From a virus, in IMG/VR virus record IMGVR_UViG_3300030406_004894, positions 1-37,466 of that record: 37,466 nucleotides of DNA; one strand, 5' to 3'. The position numbers were made by a program, and so were the translations under genes. The notes under the pieces are model-generated. The model worked only from the letters and a program-made list of their open reading frames with translations. It was not told the origin of the DNA and did no database searches. This document shows positions 22,523 to 31,188 of the stretch, in pieces; position 1 is the stretch's first letter, and the number at the start of each line of letters is the position of its first letter.

Positions 22523-22805
22523 AACCAAGACTGGTAAAGAGTTGGTTCCTCAAAAACTCACTCCGGTAAAAGGTGACATTCGGTTTTATAATCCTGATGG
22601 TGGATACTGCACTCTAAACAGTTGTATAGATAAATTTGATACTGTTGAACGATTTGTTGAGAAGACAGGTAAAGGTAATAAGTATTATGCTTACTACCAT
22701 GTCTGCAAAGACTGTAACCGTAAACACATATCTTCTCGCAATAAAACAGATACAGCAGAGTCTAAACGCCGTGCTGATCTTGGATATAAGGAAGTTGAAC
22801 TATGA
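22491..22805 (+). CDS. Small Cys-rich, probably zinc-binding protein
   Basis: A 104-residue protein from ATG 22491 (or 96 residues from ATG 22515, which overlaps the upstream stop by 8 nt). Cys in CTLNSC and CKDC plus a nearby HxC (HVCKDCNRKH) suggest a zinc site. The C-terminus is basic (AESKRRADLGYKEVEL), so DNA or RNA binding is possible. The start is uncertain because both candidates lack a strong ribosome site. ATGA overlap with the ClpP-like gene downstream. Confidence 0.6.
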   Translation: MKQNNPPLMGETKTGKELVPQKLTPVKGDIRFYNPDGGYCTLNSCIDKFDTVERFVEKTGKGNKYYAYYHVCKDCNRKHISSRNKTDTAESKRRADLGYKEVEL

Positions 22806-23428
22806 TGGACCCTCTAGGACTTGATGAATTGTTGGGTATGGGACAAAAAAATAAAAATATGTTCCCTAGTAAGTCTGTTGTAACAAAACATGACTTGTAT
22901 CTAACTGGTGAGATTAAGTCTGCTGAACAATACACTGACTGGTTTGAACTTATCCGTAGTGGTGGTAAGTCAGATATTATCACCATCCATATCAACTCTT
23001 ATGGTGGTGACTTGTTTACTGCTATTCAGTTGATGCGATGTATTCAAGAGTCAGATGCTATCATTACTGCATCGGTAGAGGGTGCGTGTATGTCTGCCGC
23101 AACTATGGTATTCTTACAAGCACAGTCATTTGAAATCTCTGACCACTCTGCCTTTATGTTCCATAACTATTCTGGTATTGCTGTAGGTAAAGGTGCAGAG
23201 ATGTTTGCTCAAGTATCTTTTGAGAAAAAACTTATTGACAAGATGATGAAAAAGGTATATAGTGGTTTTCTAAGTGATACTGAAATCAAGGATGTTCTTG
23301 AAGGTAAAGACTTGTGGCTTGATGGTGAAGAAGTTATTCTTCGTCTAAAAGCTATGAAGAAAAATGTTGAGCAGCTGGAGCTAGATTTAGATGATGATGA
23401 CGAAGAACCAAAAGATGTGGGATGTTGA
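22802..23428 (+). CDS. ClpP-like serine protease
   Basis: A 208-residue protein of the ClpP fold. INSYGGD (about 64-70) is the oxyanion strand, the nucleophile Ser98 lies in EGACMSAATM, and the catalytic His121 in MFHNYSG. The third residue of the triad could be the Asp in DLWLDGEE. ClpP-like proteins of phages process proteins during head maturation or redirect host proteolysis. AAGGAAG precedes ATG 22802, and the acidic C-terminal tail is phage-specific. It sits among nucleic acid genes, not head genes, which favours a host-takeover role. Confidence 0.9.
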   Translation: MMDPLGLDELLGMGQKNKNMFPSKSVVTKHDLYLTGEIKSAEQYTDWFELIRSGGKSDIITIHINSYGGDLFTAIQLMRCIQESDAIITASVEGACMSAATMVFLQAQSFEISDHSAFMFHNYSGIAVGKGAEMFAQVSFEKKLIDKMMKKVYSGFLSDTEIKDVLEGKDLWLDGEEVILRLKAMKKNVEQLELDLDDDDEEPKDVGC

Positions 23429-23558
23429 GCAGAATGAACTTCTGAAAGAATATGTAGATTCTGCTGCTGGTTACGAAACCACTATGGAAGAAGCAAAAGA
23501 GTTTGTTGAAATGATTCATGACTCTGATATTGACTATTATGATCTACGGATGATTTAA
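23415..23558 (+). CDS. 47-residue acidic unknown protein
   Basis: Starts MWDVEQNELLKEYVDSA and ends DIDYYDLRMI. Acidic, mostly helical, overlapping the end of the ClpP-like gene by 14 nt in another frame. GAAGAACC is a weak ribosome site. A partner or inhibitor of the protease is possible, but nothing shows it. Confidence 0.5.
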   Translation: MWDVEQNELLKEYVDSAAGYETTMEEAKEFVEMIHDSDIDYYDLRMI

Positions 23559-23564
23559 AATATC

Positions 23565-24344
23565 ATGAAAAAACTCATTGTTCAATATTGGGTGCCGTTC
23601 TCTGAGTATCAACACACTTATGATGAGAGTGTAAAACTTGAAGGGAACGGCACTCTTTGTCACAGTATAGCAAAATATAATGGTGACTATCACCAAGAAT
23701 TTATTGCAGACTATTCTAAAAAATCATTTGAACTTTATGCTCAAAAGTATGGGCATGATTATAAAAGGTTTTGTGATCCTGAGATTAATTTCTTTCATCC
23801 AACATGGGAGCAAATTAATACATGGTTTAATGATGATATTTGGAATAATTATGATCAGGTTCTTTATGCAGATACTGACATTCTAGCTTTGCCTTGGGCC
23901 GGGGATATTTTCACAGATACCAATACCTATAAGACTACTGAAGGTGGTACTTCAGGTGTGTATGTTTTGACTAAAGAAGTTAGAGAAAAGACCAAAGATG
24001 CTATGATGAATATTCTAAGCAACATGCGGTTGTATCATAAAGGTGAAAATGATGACATAGAAATTATCAAAGCTACAAAGTTTAAATATATGTCAGAGAA
24101 ACCTAAACACCCTTTCAATTTACACTTTGCTGGTAATGAACCGATGGTTGATTATGTCATAGACCGATGGGCCAAAGAGTATATTGAAATAATTGATGAT
24201 AACTGGAATGCTATAACAGGACTTGATAAAATCTCAACACCGATTAAACTCAAAGATCAAAACTTTGCACACCTACGTTCTATGAAAGACAGATTGAATA
24301 TCAAAAAAATTCATCTGGAAAGATTTTTTAGGAAATACTATTAA
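23565..24344 (+). CDS. Glycosyltransferase, probably GT-A fold
   Basis: A 259-residue protein with LIVQYWVPF at the N-terminus. The metal-binding DxD is at residues 103-105 (QVLYADTDILAL), flanked by strands typical of GT-A transferases such as GT8-like enzymes. HFAGNEPMVDYVID and FAHLRSMKDR lie towards the C-terminus. It starts a long block of glycan genes. The donor is not predictable. The coding sequence is AT-rich compared with its neighbours. Confidence 0.8.
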   Translation: MKKLIVQYWVPFSEYQHTYDESVKLEGNGTLCHSIAKYNGDYHQEFIADYSKKSFELYAQKYGHDYKRFCDPEINFFHPTWEQINTWFNDDIWNNYDQVLYADTDILALPWAGDIFTDTNTYKTTEGGTSGVYVLTKEVREKTKDAMMNILSNMRLYHKGENDDIEIIKATKFKYMSEKPKHPFNLHFAGNEPMVDYVIDRWAKEYIEIIDDNWNAITGLDKISTPIKLKDQNFAHLRSMKDRLNIKKIHLERFFRKYY

Positions 24345-24345
24345 T

Positions 24346-24558
24346 ATGAAATTTATTGACTATCTAAATTGTCGGAGCGAGTATGAACGACTCGTCTCCG
24401 GTTTCGTTCTACCAGAAGATAAATATCATGGTACAATTCAAAGTATGGAATGGTTTGTTAAAAAAGGATATACCGCAAATCGTTTTCGTAAAGGATTTGA
24501 TGATGCACTTGAAGTGTGCCAAAAGGTAATCAATGAATATAGACAGAGCGGTAATTGA
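24346..24558 (+). CDS. 70-residue unknown protein
   Basis: MKFIDYLNCRSEYERLVSGF, then KYHGTIQSMEWFVKKG and FDDALEVCQKVINEY. Mostly helical. It begins one base after the preceding stop and overlaps the radical SAM gene by 26 nt, so it is probably co-translated with it. Function unknown; it could be a small partner of that enzyme. Confidence 0.5.
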   Translation: MKFIDYLNCRSEYERLVSGFVLPEDKYHGTIQSMEWFVKKGYTANRFRKGFDDALEVCQKVINEYRQSGN

Positions 24559-25483
24559 GATTAATGGTGGATGCAACTACAGTTGTCAGATGTGTCCACA
24601 ATCCGCCCCCGGCGGCCGGGGAAAAAACTGGTTAAAAAAACTTAGTCTCAAAAACTTTGAAGCAATCATTGAAGAGTTATCTGATAAGGGGTTAAATGTA
24701 GTTAACCTTGAAGGTTCTGGTGAACCTACCCTCAATCCTGACTTACCTGAATATGTAAAGATTGTAAAAAAATATGGCGCCAAAGCATTTATGTTCTCCA
24801 ACGGATATAAAATGCGTGGTAACTTTATGAAACGAGTTGTAGATGCTGGCGCAGACTTCTTTCGTTTCTCTATCATTGGATACAACAAAGAAACCTATAA
24901 AGCATGGATGAATTCAGATTACTTTGATATTGTAATTGATAATCTGCATGAGATGCAGAAATATGTAGAACAGTCTGGTTCTTCTTGTGACGTATCAACT
25001 TATCATCTTATTATGGATAATGATAATGTTGACTATGAAGTAGAGCAGTATCGTAAGATTGTAGATAGTGCTAGAGTACAAACAGAGATTTGGAAGATGC
25101 ACAACTGGTCTGGTGTTTATAGACCACCTGAAGAACGCACTGGTGAAGTTAAGACTTGTGGTAGACCTTTCTCTCCTGACCTTGTTATTCGTGCTGGGGG
25201 TGAGGAAGGTAAATGGGGAGCAGTGCACCCTTGCTGCCAAGTCTTAGGTAGAGATGATGAAGCAATCCTTGGTCATGTTTCAGAAGAAAGCATTGAAGAC
25301 ATTTGGACAGGTGATAAGTATACAGAACTAAGACAGCAACATCTTACAGGAAACTATCCTGACTTTTGTAAGGGTTGTGACTTTTTGATTGACGATCCTG
25401 AAGTTTTAGTATATACTAATCATACTCGGGATTTGTATAAAATGCATGGTACAAGGTTTGACTTGAATGACTTTAGATATTAG
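24533..25483 (+). CDS. Radical SAM/SPASM-type enzyme
   Basis: A 316-residue radical SAM protein. The cluster motif is Cys14-x3-Cys18-x2-Cys21 (CNYSCQMC), followed by NLEGSGEPTLN (the GGEP-like strand) and FMFSNGY. The C-terminal part has CGRPFSPDLVIR, HPCCQV and FCKGCDFL, a Cys-rich layout as in SPASM/twitch domains that hold extra Fe-S clusters. Such enzymes modify peptides or sugars. The N-terminus begins directly with a beta strand, so ATG 24533 is likely. Lying among glycan genes, it may modify a sugar or a surface component. Confidence 0.85.
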   Translation: MNIDRAVIEINGGCNYSCQMCPQSAPGGRGKNWLKKLSLKNFEAIIEELSDKGLNVVNLEGSGEPTLNPDLPEYVKIVKKYGAKAFMFSNGYKMRGNFMKRVVDAGADFFRFSIIGYNKETYKAWMNSDYFDIVIDNLHEMQKYVEQSGSSCDVSTYHLIMDNDNVDYEVEQYRKIVDSARVQTEIWKMHNWSGVYRPPEERTGEVKTCGRPFSPDLVIRAGGEEGKWGAVHPCCQVLGRDDEAILGHVSEESIEDIWTGDKYTELRQQHLTGNYPDFCKGCDFLIDDPEVLVYTNHTRDLYKMHGTRFDLNDFRY

Positions 25484-26072
25484 AGAGTTTCATACTCATT
25501 TTATAGCTGTTAAAGATGTTCCTGACCATGATAAGTGGAAACAGTATTTTGTTTCGGCTATTGATAAAGAACTTTCACACCAAGATAAAATTGCTATGAA
25601 AACTAGTGAACATGGATCAGTTATGGGTTGGGAGCAGCAACGAAATAGTTCTACATCATACTTTAACGAATCAAGTTCTATAAATTATGATGATTTTACA
25701 GATGAAGTTGTCAGACCTGTTGTTAGTGAAGTCATTGAAGAATTAAATTTTAATTCATACCCCGTAAAGTTTATTGATTATTGGTATAACCGATATAATA
25801 AAATGGGACACCATGACCCCCATAATCATCCAGACTCTGACTTGTGTTTAATTTATCTATTGCATTTAGAGGAACCAAACACAACTGTATTTCATAATAC
25901 AATGTTTGATAGAAGTTTTCTTAAAAAAGAAATGTATACAGATGATTTAAAAGAAGGTCAAATCATTATCTTTCCTTGGCATTTGATGCACGAAGTACAG
26001 CCGCAGTGGTCAGAAAAGAAAAGATATACAATTGCAGGAAATATTGTTTTAGATGACAAAAGAGAATCTTAG
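25467..26072 (+). CDS. 2OG-Fe(II) oxygenase-like protein (HxH type)
   Basis: A 201-residue protein. Iron motif His119-x-His121 (DPHNHPDSDL), the strand CLIYLLHLEE, distal His175 (WHLMHEVQPQ) and Arg186 (KKRYTIAGNIVL) fit the putative 2OG-Fe(II) oxygenase family with HxH, like the protein at 5296-5802. It overlaps the radical SAM gene upstream and the glycosyltransferase gene downstream. The context suggests hydroxylation of a sugar or a protein in the glycan pathway. Substrate unknown. Confidence 0.75.
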   Translation: MTLDIREFHTHFIAVKDVPDHDKWKQYFVSAIDKELSHQDKIAMKTSEHGSVMGWEQQRNSSTSYFNESSSINYDDFTDEVVRPVVSEVIEELNFNSYPVKFIDYWYNRYNKMGHHDPHNHPDSDLCLIYLLHLEEPNTTVFHNTMFDRSFLKKEMYTDDLKEGQIIIFPWHLMHEVQPQWSEKKRYTIAGNIVLDDKRES

Positions 26073-27003
26073 GTTTTTAAATCCTGTTGATTTAAAAGGC
26101 AGGGTATCAGCATCAGCAAGAATTAGAATGGTTACTCCATCAAGAGGTATGGAGAAACTTGGATTTGATGGTGGGTTTAACAAACCCACTAATTCTGATA
26201 GTATTGGCGTGATAATGAAAACTTCCACCAATCTGCTGAACACAAAGTGCAAAAAGATTGTATGGGATGTTTGTGACAATTATTTTTCTGATCGCCGCCG
26301 CAGTCAAGCAATAGAACTTTTGAAGAAATGTGATGCTGTAACGACAACTACAGATAGACTCAAGAAGGTCATTGAAGAAGAATGTAAAAAGTTAAAGATT
26401 GAAAAGAAAATCTTTATCATTGATGATCCTGTATTCTATGACTTTAATGAACCTAGTTTTAGTCCAAAAGACATTTTAAAAGTAACTTGGTATGGCAATG
26501 ATGGTAACCTACAATATGCTGACTGGAAAAAATTAGTATTTGGCCCGTTAGCAGAACGGCAAAATGAATTACCACCTATTAAATTTACGGTAATTAATCG
26601 TAACGGAACTATGCCAGCTGGCGTTGGGTCTTTGAATGGTGAATACAGAAATGTAAAGTGGACAGAAAAAATCCAAAAGATCATTACAACCAAGTCTGAT
26701 TTTATCATCTTACCAATTGATCCAGAGCATCCTTTTACTCTTGGTAAGAGTCATAACAAACTTGTAGATGGATTAGCATGCGGAACTATGGTACTTGCAT
26801 CTCCACAAGACAGTTATCTTAAGTTCTCTGACTATGCTTATGTAAATGATAACTTTGTAGATAATATGATTGAGTGTCTGAAAAATCCTGCGCAGACACT
26901 GGAAAGAATACGTTTAGGACAGGAATATATACAACAGAACTTATCTGATATTAATATTGCTAAACAATGGATTGAAGTGGTAAAGGAACTATCTAATGAC
27001 TAA
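26053..27003 (+). CDS. Glycosyltransferase, GT-B (GT4-like)
   Basis: A 316-residue protein. The C-terminal half carries the family pattern around TLGKSHNKLVDGLACGTMVL (residues about 229-248), where GT4 enzymes bind the nucleotide sugar, and VASP-like sequences follow. The N-terminal part has KGRVSASARIRM and GVIMKTST. It probably acts on lipid- or protein-linked glycan. Starts within the upstream oxygenase gene (20-nt overlap) and overlaps rfbB-like by 8 nt. Specificity unknown. Confidence 0.75.
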   Translation: MTKENLRFLNPVDLKGRVSASARIRMVTPSRGMEKLGFDGGFNKPTNSDSIGVIMKTSTNLLNTKCKKIVWDVCDNYFSDRRRSQAIELLKKCDAVTTTTDRLKKVIEEECKKLKIEKKIFIIDDPVFYDFNEPSFSPKDILKVTWYGNDGNLQYADWKKLVFGPLAERQNELPPIKFTVINRNGTMPAGVGSLNGEYRNVKWTEKIQKIITTKSDFIILPIDPEHPFTLGKSHNKLVDGLACGTMVLASPQDSYLKFSDYAYVNDNFVDNMIECLKNPAQTLERIRLGQEYIQQNLSDINIAKQWIEVVKELSND

Positions 27004-28021
27004 AACTATTCTGATTACAGGTGGCGCCGGTTTTATTGCGCACCATGTAGTTGATTATCTTCTGGCTAAGACTGACTGGAATATTGTAACTCTAGACAGA
27101 CTTGACTACAGTGGTAATCTGAACAGACTGCATGATGTTGTTCGTCGGCATGAAAAAGCAACACAGAACCGTGTGCGCACAGTCTTTCATGATTTGAAAG
27201 CAGAACTCAATCCACAAATTATTAATACAATTGGACATGTAGACTATATTGCACACTTAGCAGCTGGCAGTCATGTGGACCGTAGTATTGACTACCCTAT
27301 GGAATTTGTTTTGGACAATGTTGTAGGCACAGTAAACATTCTGGAATATGCTCGTAAGGTAAAAGGTCTAGAAAAGTTCATTTACTTCTCTACAGATGAA
27401 GTCTTTGGTCCTGCACCAGAAGGTGTTCACTATAAAGAGAATGACAGATACAACTCTACTAACCCCTATAGTGCATCTAAGGCTGGTGCAGAAGAGTTGG
27501 TAGTAGCATATGAAAACACTTACAACCTTCCTGCTATTATTACTCATACAATGAACGTATTCGGTGAACGCCAGCATCCTGAGAAGTATATTCCTATGTG
27601 TATCAAACGTGCACGGGATGGTGAGAAGGTCACTGTGCATAGTGATCCATTAAAAGAGAAAGCGGGATCACGTCACTATATTCACGCCTATGATGTGGCA
27701 GATGCACTCTACTTCCTCATGAACTATGATATGTCTCAGCTTGAAGCAGACTATGGTGGTGCTAAGTGTCACAAATTTAATATTGTTGGTGGTGAAGAAC
27801 TTGATAATCTTCAACTGGCAAAAATGATTGCAGACATTCAAGGCAAGGAACTGAACTATGAAATGGTAGACTTCCATTCCTCACGGCCAGGTCATGATTT
27901 GCGTTATGCTTTGGACGGTTCTAAGATGGCAGAAATGGGCTGGACACCTAAACCTGTTCGGGAACGTTTAGTTGAAACTGTAGACTGGTCTTTGAAAAAT
28001 AATGAGTGGCTGGAGTGGTAG
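26996..28021 (+). CDS. rfbB: dTDP-glucose 4,6-dehydratase-like (RmlB family)
   Basis: A 341-residue extended short-chain dehydrogenase. TGGAGFIA (residues 8-15) is the NAD-binding loop, LAAGSHVDRS the next signature, and FSTDEVFG (Thr133, Asp134, Glu135) plus YSASK (Tyr158, Lys162) form the catalytic set. The Asp-Glu pair is the hallmark of nucleotide-sugar 4,6-dehydratases such as RmlB. It would make a 4-keto-6-deoxy nucleotide sugar, the entry point to rhamnose and amino-deoxy sugars. No RmlA, RmlC or RmlD is seen in the window. It overlaps its neighbours on both sides or abuts them. Confidence 0.9.
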   Translation: MTKTILITGGAGFIAHHVVDYLLAKTDWNIVTLDRLDYSGNLNRLHDVVRRHEKATQNRVRTVFHDLKAELNPQIINTIGHVDYIAHLAAGSHVDRSIDYPMEFVLDNVVGTVNILEYARKVKGLEKFIYFSTDEVFGPAPEGVHYKENDRYNSTNPYSASKAGAEELVVAYENTYNLPAIITHTMNVFGERQHPEKYIPMCIKRARDGEKVTVHSDPLKEKAGSRHYIHAYDVADALYFLMNYDMSQLEADYGGAKCHKFNIVGGEELDNLQLAKMIADIQGKELNYEMVDFHSSRPGHDLRYALDGSKMAEMGWTPKPVRERLVETVDWSLKNNEWLEW

Positions 28022-28022
28022 G

Positions 28023-28643
28023 ATGCGAGAGCGTTTTGATATTATCAATTTTCTAATCAGAGAAAATAAATATGAAAAATATCTAGAGATTGGTGTAAGA
28101 CGTTCAAGAGAGTGCTTTGATCGGATTAGTTGTAAAATTAAACATGCAGTTGATCCAAGTTTTTTAGAAGCACCTAAAGAATATCCAAAAGCATCTGAAA
28201 ACTTTCATATGACTTCAGATGAATTTTTTGCACAGAATAAAAATAAGTATGACATTATTTTTGTTGATGGACTTCATACCGCAGAGCAAGTATACAAAGA
28301 TGTTGAAAACGGTCTGAAAGTCTTGAAAAAGGGTGGGACTATTGTTATGCATGATTGCAATCCACCCACAGAGTGGCACCAAAGACCAGCTGAACAGTAT
28401 AATGGAACAGGTTCTTGGAACGGAACTGTATGGAAAGCTTTTGTCAAACTTAGAAATAATCCAGACCTAGAAATGCTTACAATTAATACAGATTGTGGTG
28501 TTGGTATTGTTCAACGGGGAAAGCAAGAACCTCTATTTGTTCCAGAAGGTCAACTTACATATCTTGGTCTAGATATGAACAGAGTTGAATGGCTTAACTT
28601 AATGACGGTAAAAAACTTTGAAAAGATCAGCAAGAAAACATAA
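28023..28643 (+). CDS. SAM-dependent methyltransferase (Methyltransf_24-like)
   Basis: A 206-residue class I methyltransferase. YLEIGVRRSRECFDRI (motif I), YDIIFVDGLHTAEQ (acidic motif) and GLKVLKKGGTIVMHDCNPP (motif V) match the family that includes macrocin O-methyltransferases and CmcI-type enzymes. GGAG (28012-28015) lies 7 nt before ATG 28023, so I prefer this to an in-frame upstream start at 28002. It probably methylates a sugar in the cluster. Confidence 0.85.
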   Translation: MRERFDIINFLIRENKYEKYLEIGVRRSRECFDRISCKIKHAVDPSFLEAPKEYPKASENFHMTSDEFFAQNKNKYDIIFVDGLHTAEQVYKDVENGLKVLKKGGTIVMHDCNPPTEWHQRPAEQYNGTGSWNGTVWKAFVKLRNNPDLEMLTINTDCGVGIVQRGKQEPLFVPEGQLTYLGLDMNRVEWLNLMTVKNFEKISKKT

Positions 28644-29667
28644 TCAGTTCAAACTCTGGTTTTTTCAGAAGACTGCTCAATCCCAAGAAAAAAAAGAAAT
28701 GATGGCCCGGTGGGTAAAAGGCGTTTCTGCTTGTGGAGATGAATACATTTGGGCTAATGATGGAATGACTCAACCTGTCAAAAATCAAGACAGGGAGTTT
28801 GGACTTATGTGGGGTTGGCCTTTACATGGTCGTGATGCTGTTCAAGTTGAAGAGGGTTTCATTAACACAAGTGCAAAAAACCGTTCTGATCTTAGGCAGA
28901 AGTGTCTGACTTCTTTTGAAGAAGCAGGCGGAACCAGAAAGAACATGTTTTTCTTTGAAGGCAATGTTCTAAAGCATTTTGAAAAGTCTGGCCGGATTAG
29001 GTATTATAGATTTCCTCTAAACTCTATCCATGCTAATCAATCTGATTTTTTGGAATTTGATGATAATGTAGACAAAAGAGTTGAACAAATAACATCTGAT
29101 TTGAATTTAAAAGTTCATGATTGGAAAACTAAGGGTGATCACATCATGATTTTCCTTAATCGTGGTGTTGGTGGTTGGTCACACATGGGTATTGATGTTT
29201 ATACTTGGTTGAAAGAAACAGTTCTTGAATTGAGAAAGTACACTGACAGACCTATTAAGGTTAAAGACCATCCTGGCCGACATGCTATGAATGAGACACA
29301 CAAAAATGAAGTCTTGAGATTTTTACAATATAGTGTTAAGGATGTTGAATACTACCACAGTGTCACAAAAGTTTTGGGTGACTATTCCAATGCTTATCTG
29401 AAAACAGCATGGGCAAGTGTTATCCTAACAAGCACGGCTGGTGCGGTAAGTATGATGAAAGGTGTTCCAACTTTTGTTACTCATGACGCAGCATATATAA
29501 AACCGTGGTCAGCTGGTGAACTAAAAGATATTGAAAATCCAAATTTAAATGTTGACAGAGATGAGTTTTTGAGGTATTATGCAAATTCACATTGGAGTCT
29601 AGAAGAAGTTGAGCAAGGCGACTTATGGAGAAAATTGAGAGAGCAAAGAGGGTTCGGTAATGATTAA
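28618..29667 (+). CDS. Glycan biosynthesis protein, related to 30333-31187
   Basis: A 349-residue protein if it starts with TTG at 28618 (overlapping the methyltransferase by 26 nt); an ATG at 28699 would give 322 residues. The start is uncertain because neither site has a strong ribosome site. The C-terminal part (KVHDWKTKGDHIMIFLNRG, then KYTDRPIKVKDHPGRH, a SVILTSTAGAVSMMKGVPT segment and GELKDIENPNLNVDRDEFL) clearly matches the order of motifs in the protein at 30333-31187. The SAGAV-like turn and the ...KGVPTFVTHDAAY segment recall GT-B capsule-type enzymes. Function otherwise unknown. Confidence 0.65.
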   Translation: MKRSARKHNQFKLWFFQKTAQSQEKKEMMARWVKGVSACGDEYIWANDGMTQPVKNQDREFGLMWGWPLHGRDAVQVEEGFINTSAKNRSDLRQKCLTSFEEAGGTRKNMFFFEGNVLKHFEKSGRIRYYRFPLNSIHANQSDFLEFDDNVDKRVEQITSDLNLKVHDWKTKGDHIMIFLNRGVGGWSHMGIDVYTWLKETVLELRKYTDRPIKVKDHPGRHAMNETHKNEVLRFLQYSVKDVEYYHSVTKVLGDYSNAYLKTAWASVILTSTAGAVSMMKGVPTFVTHDAAYIKPWSAGELKDIENPNLNVDRDEFLRYYANSHWSLEEVEQGDLWRKLREQRGFGND

Positions 29668-30343
29668 TGTATTCATTGGATATGACAGCAAAGAAAAAGC
29701 TGCATTTAGTACACTGTCATATTCTATCTTGAAACATAGTACACAACCTGTAGCAATCACGCCTATTTACCTGAAGAATATTAAGGATGATTTTTCTCGT
29801 AAGCGCAATAAGATTTCTTCTACAGAATTTTCTTTCAGTCGGTTCATTGTACCGCACTTGATGAACTATCAGGGGTGGGCTTTGTTTATGGACTGTGACA
29901 TGTTGATGAAATCAGATATCGCAGAACTATGGCGTATGCGTGATGATCGGTATGCAGTGCAAGTTTGTCAACACGACTATATGCCAAAGTCAGAAACAAA
30001 ATTCTTGAACCAGACACAGACAGTTTACCCAAAGAAAAACTGGTCTAGTTTTATGCTGATGAACTGTGCAGAATGTACAAGACTAACACCCGACTATGTT
30101 AACTCTGCTTCTGGTCTAGAACTGCACCAATTTAAATGGCTGGATAATGAGACAAAGATTGGTGGACTTCCTCTAGAGTGGAACTGGCTTGCTTCCGAAT
30201 ATGAGTATAAAGAAGACGTGAACAATGTGCACTACACTGAAGGTGGACCTTGGTTTGAATCATATAAAAAGACAGACTATGCTGAAGATTGGTGGAGAGA
30301 TTATTTTGAAATGTCACAAGTGGGGATGAGAGATGCGATTTAG
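29660..30343 (+). CDS. Glycosyltransferase, GT-A fold (DxD)
   Basis: A 227-residue protein. DxD at 78-80 (LFMDCDML), with IFVGYD-like N-terminus (MINVFIGYDSKEKAAF) as in GT8-like glycosyltransferases. The C-terminal NWLASEY and VHYTEGGPWF supply a conserved His-containing motif. It lies between the two related proteins at 28618 and 30333, overlapping both by 8-11 nt. Donor and acceptor unknown. Confidence 0.85.
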   Translation: MINVFIGYDSKEKAAFSTLSYSILKHSTQPVAITPIYLKNIKDDFSRKRNKISSTEFSFSRFIVPHLMNYQGWALFMDCDMLMKSDIAELWRMRDDRYAVQVCQHDYMPKSETKFLNQTQTVYPKKNWSSFMLMNCAECTRLTPDYVNSASGLELHQFKWLDNETKIGGLPLEWNWLASEYEYKEDVNNVHYTEGGPWFESYKKTDYAEDWWRDYFEMSQVGMRDAI

Positions 30344-31187
30344 TTTATTTACAGAACATGGTGCACTAAACAGTCCATCTATCTTTGAAGCATTTGAAAC
30401 TTCTCTGAAGAATGCTGGCCATGATGTTGTACATAATGATATGGAAGCTGATGTTGCTGTTATCTGGTCTGTACTTTGGTCTGGACGTATGAAACCTAAC
30501 AAAAAAGTATTTGATCATTTTAAAGATCAAAACAAACCTGTACTAGTCCTAGAGGTTGGCAGTATCAAACGTGGTAAGACATGGAAGATTGGTCTTAACG
30601 GTGTCAATAAAATGAATTATCCTTATCTGGATAAGATTGATATGGACATGTCCAGAGCAGAAAAGTTTGATATCAAATTAAAAGATTGGACATACACCGG
30701 AGACAAAATTCTTATTGCATGTCAACATGGTAAGAGTTTGCAATGGTCTGGTCTAATGAAACCTGATGACTGGATTATGAGAGCTGTAGAAAGAATTAGA
30801 GAGCATACAGATAGACCTATTGCTTTGCGACCACACCCAAGAGCTCCTATCAGCATTCATAAATTTTATGGTTTGGTTGATGAACTTCAGCAGCCAGAGA
30901 AAGTCAATTCCTTTGATGAATTTGATTTGAGTTTTGATAATGTTTGGGCAGTAGTGAACTGGTCTAGCAGTCCCGGTATTCGTGCAGTACTTGATGGTGT
31001 CCCTGCATATACTGGTCCTAGAAGCATTGCATATCCGGTAGCAAATCCTATCAAAGATTTTAGTAACATTGAAAATCCTGATCGTCCTGACCGTGAAGAA
31101 TGGTTTAAGAGATATTTGTATTCAGAATTCACAGTCAAAGAAATTCGTGAAGGTTTTGCATGGGACTTAGTTTCTAAAGGAATGTAA
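30333..31187 (+). CDS. Glycan biosynthesis protein, paralogue of 28618-29667
   Basis: A 284-residue protein. Shared order with the gene two positions upstream: KLKDWTYTGDKILIACQHGK, REHTDRPIALRPHPRA, a VVNWSSSPGIRAVLDGVPAY segment and KDFSNIENPDRPDREEWF. The Ser-rich turn followed by ...LDGVPAYTGPRS is a pattern of GT-B-type capsule or Kdo transferases. The pair flanks the GT-A enzyme, suggesting a duplicated glycan cassette. The ATG overlaps the preceding gene by 11 nt. No specificity can be given. Confidence 0.7.
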   Translation: MRFSLFTEHGALNSPSIFEAFETSLKNAGHDVVHNDMEADVAVIWSVLWSGRMKPNKKVFDHFKDQNKPVLVLEVGSIKRGKTWKIGLNGVNKMNYPYLDKIDMDMSRAEKFDIKLKDWTYTGDKILIACQHGKSLQWSGLMKPDDWIMRAVERIREHTDRPIALRPHPRAPISIHKFYGLVDELQQPEKVNSFDEFDLSFDNVWAVVNWSSSPGIRAVLDGVPAYTGPRSIAYPVANPIKDFSNIENPDRPDREEWFKRYLYSEFTVKEIREGFAWDLVSKGM

Positions 31188-31188
31188 A

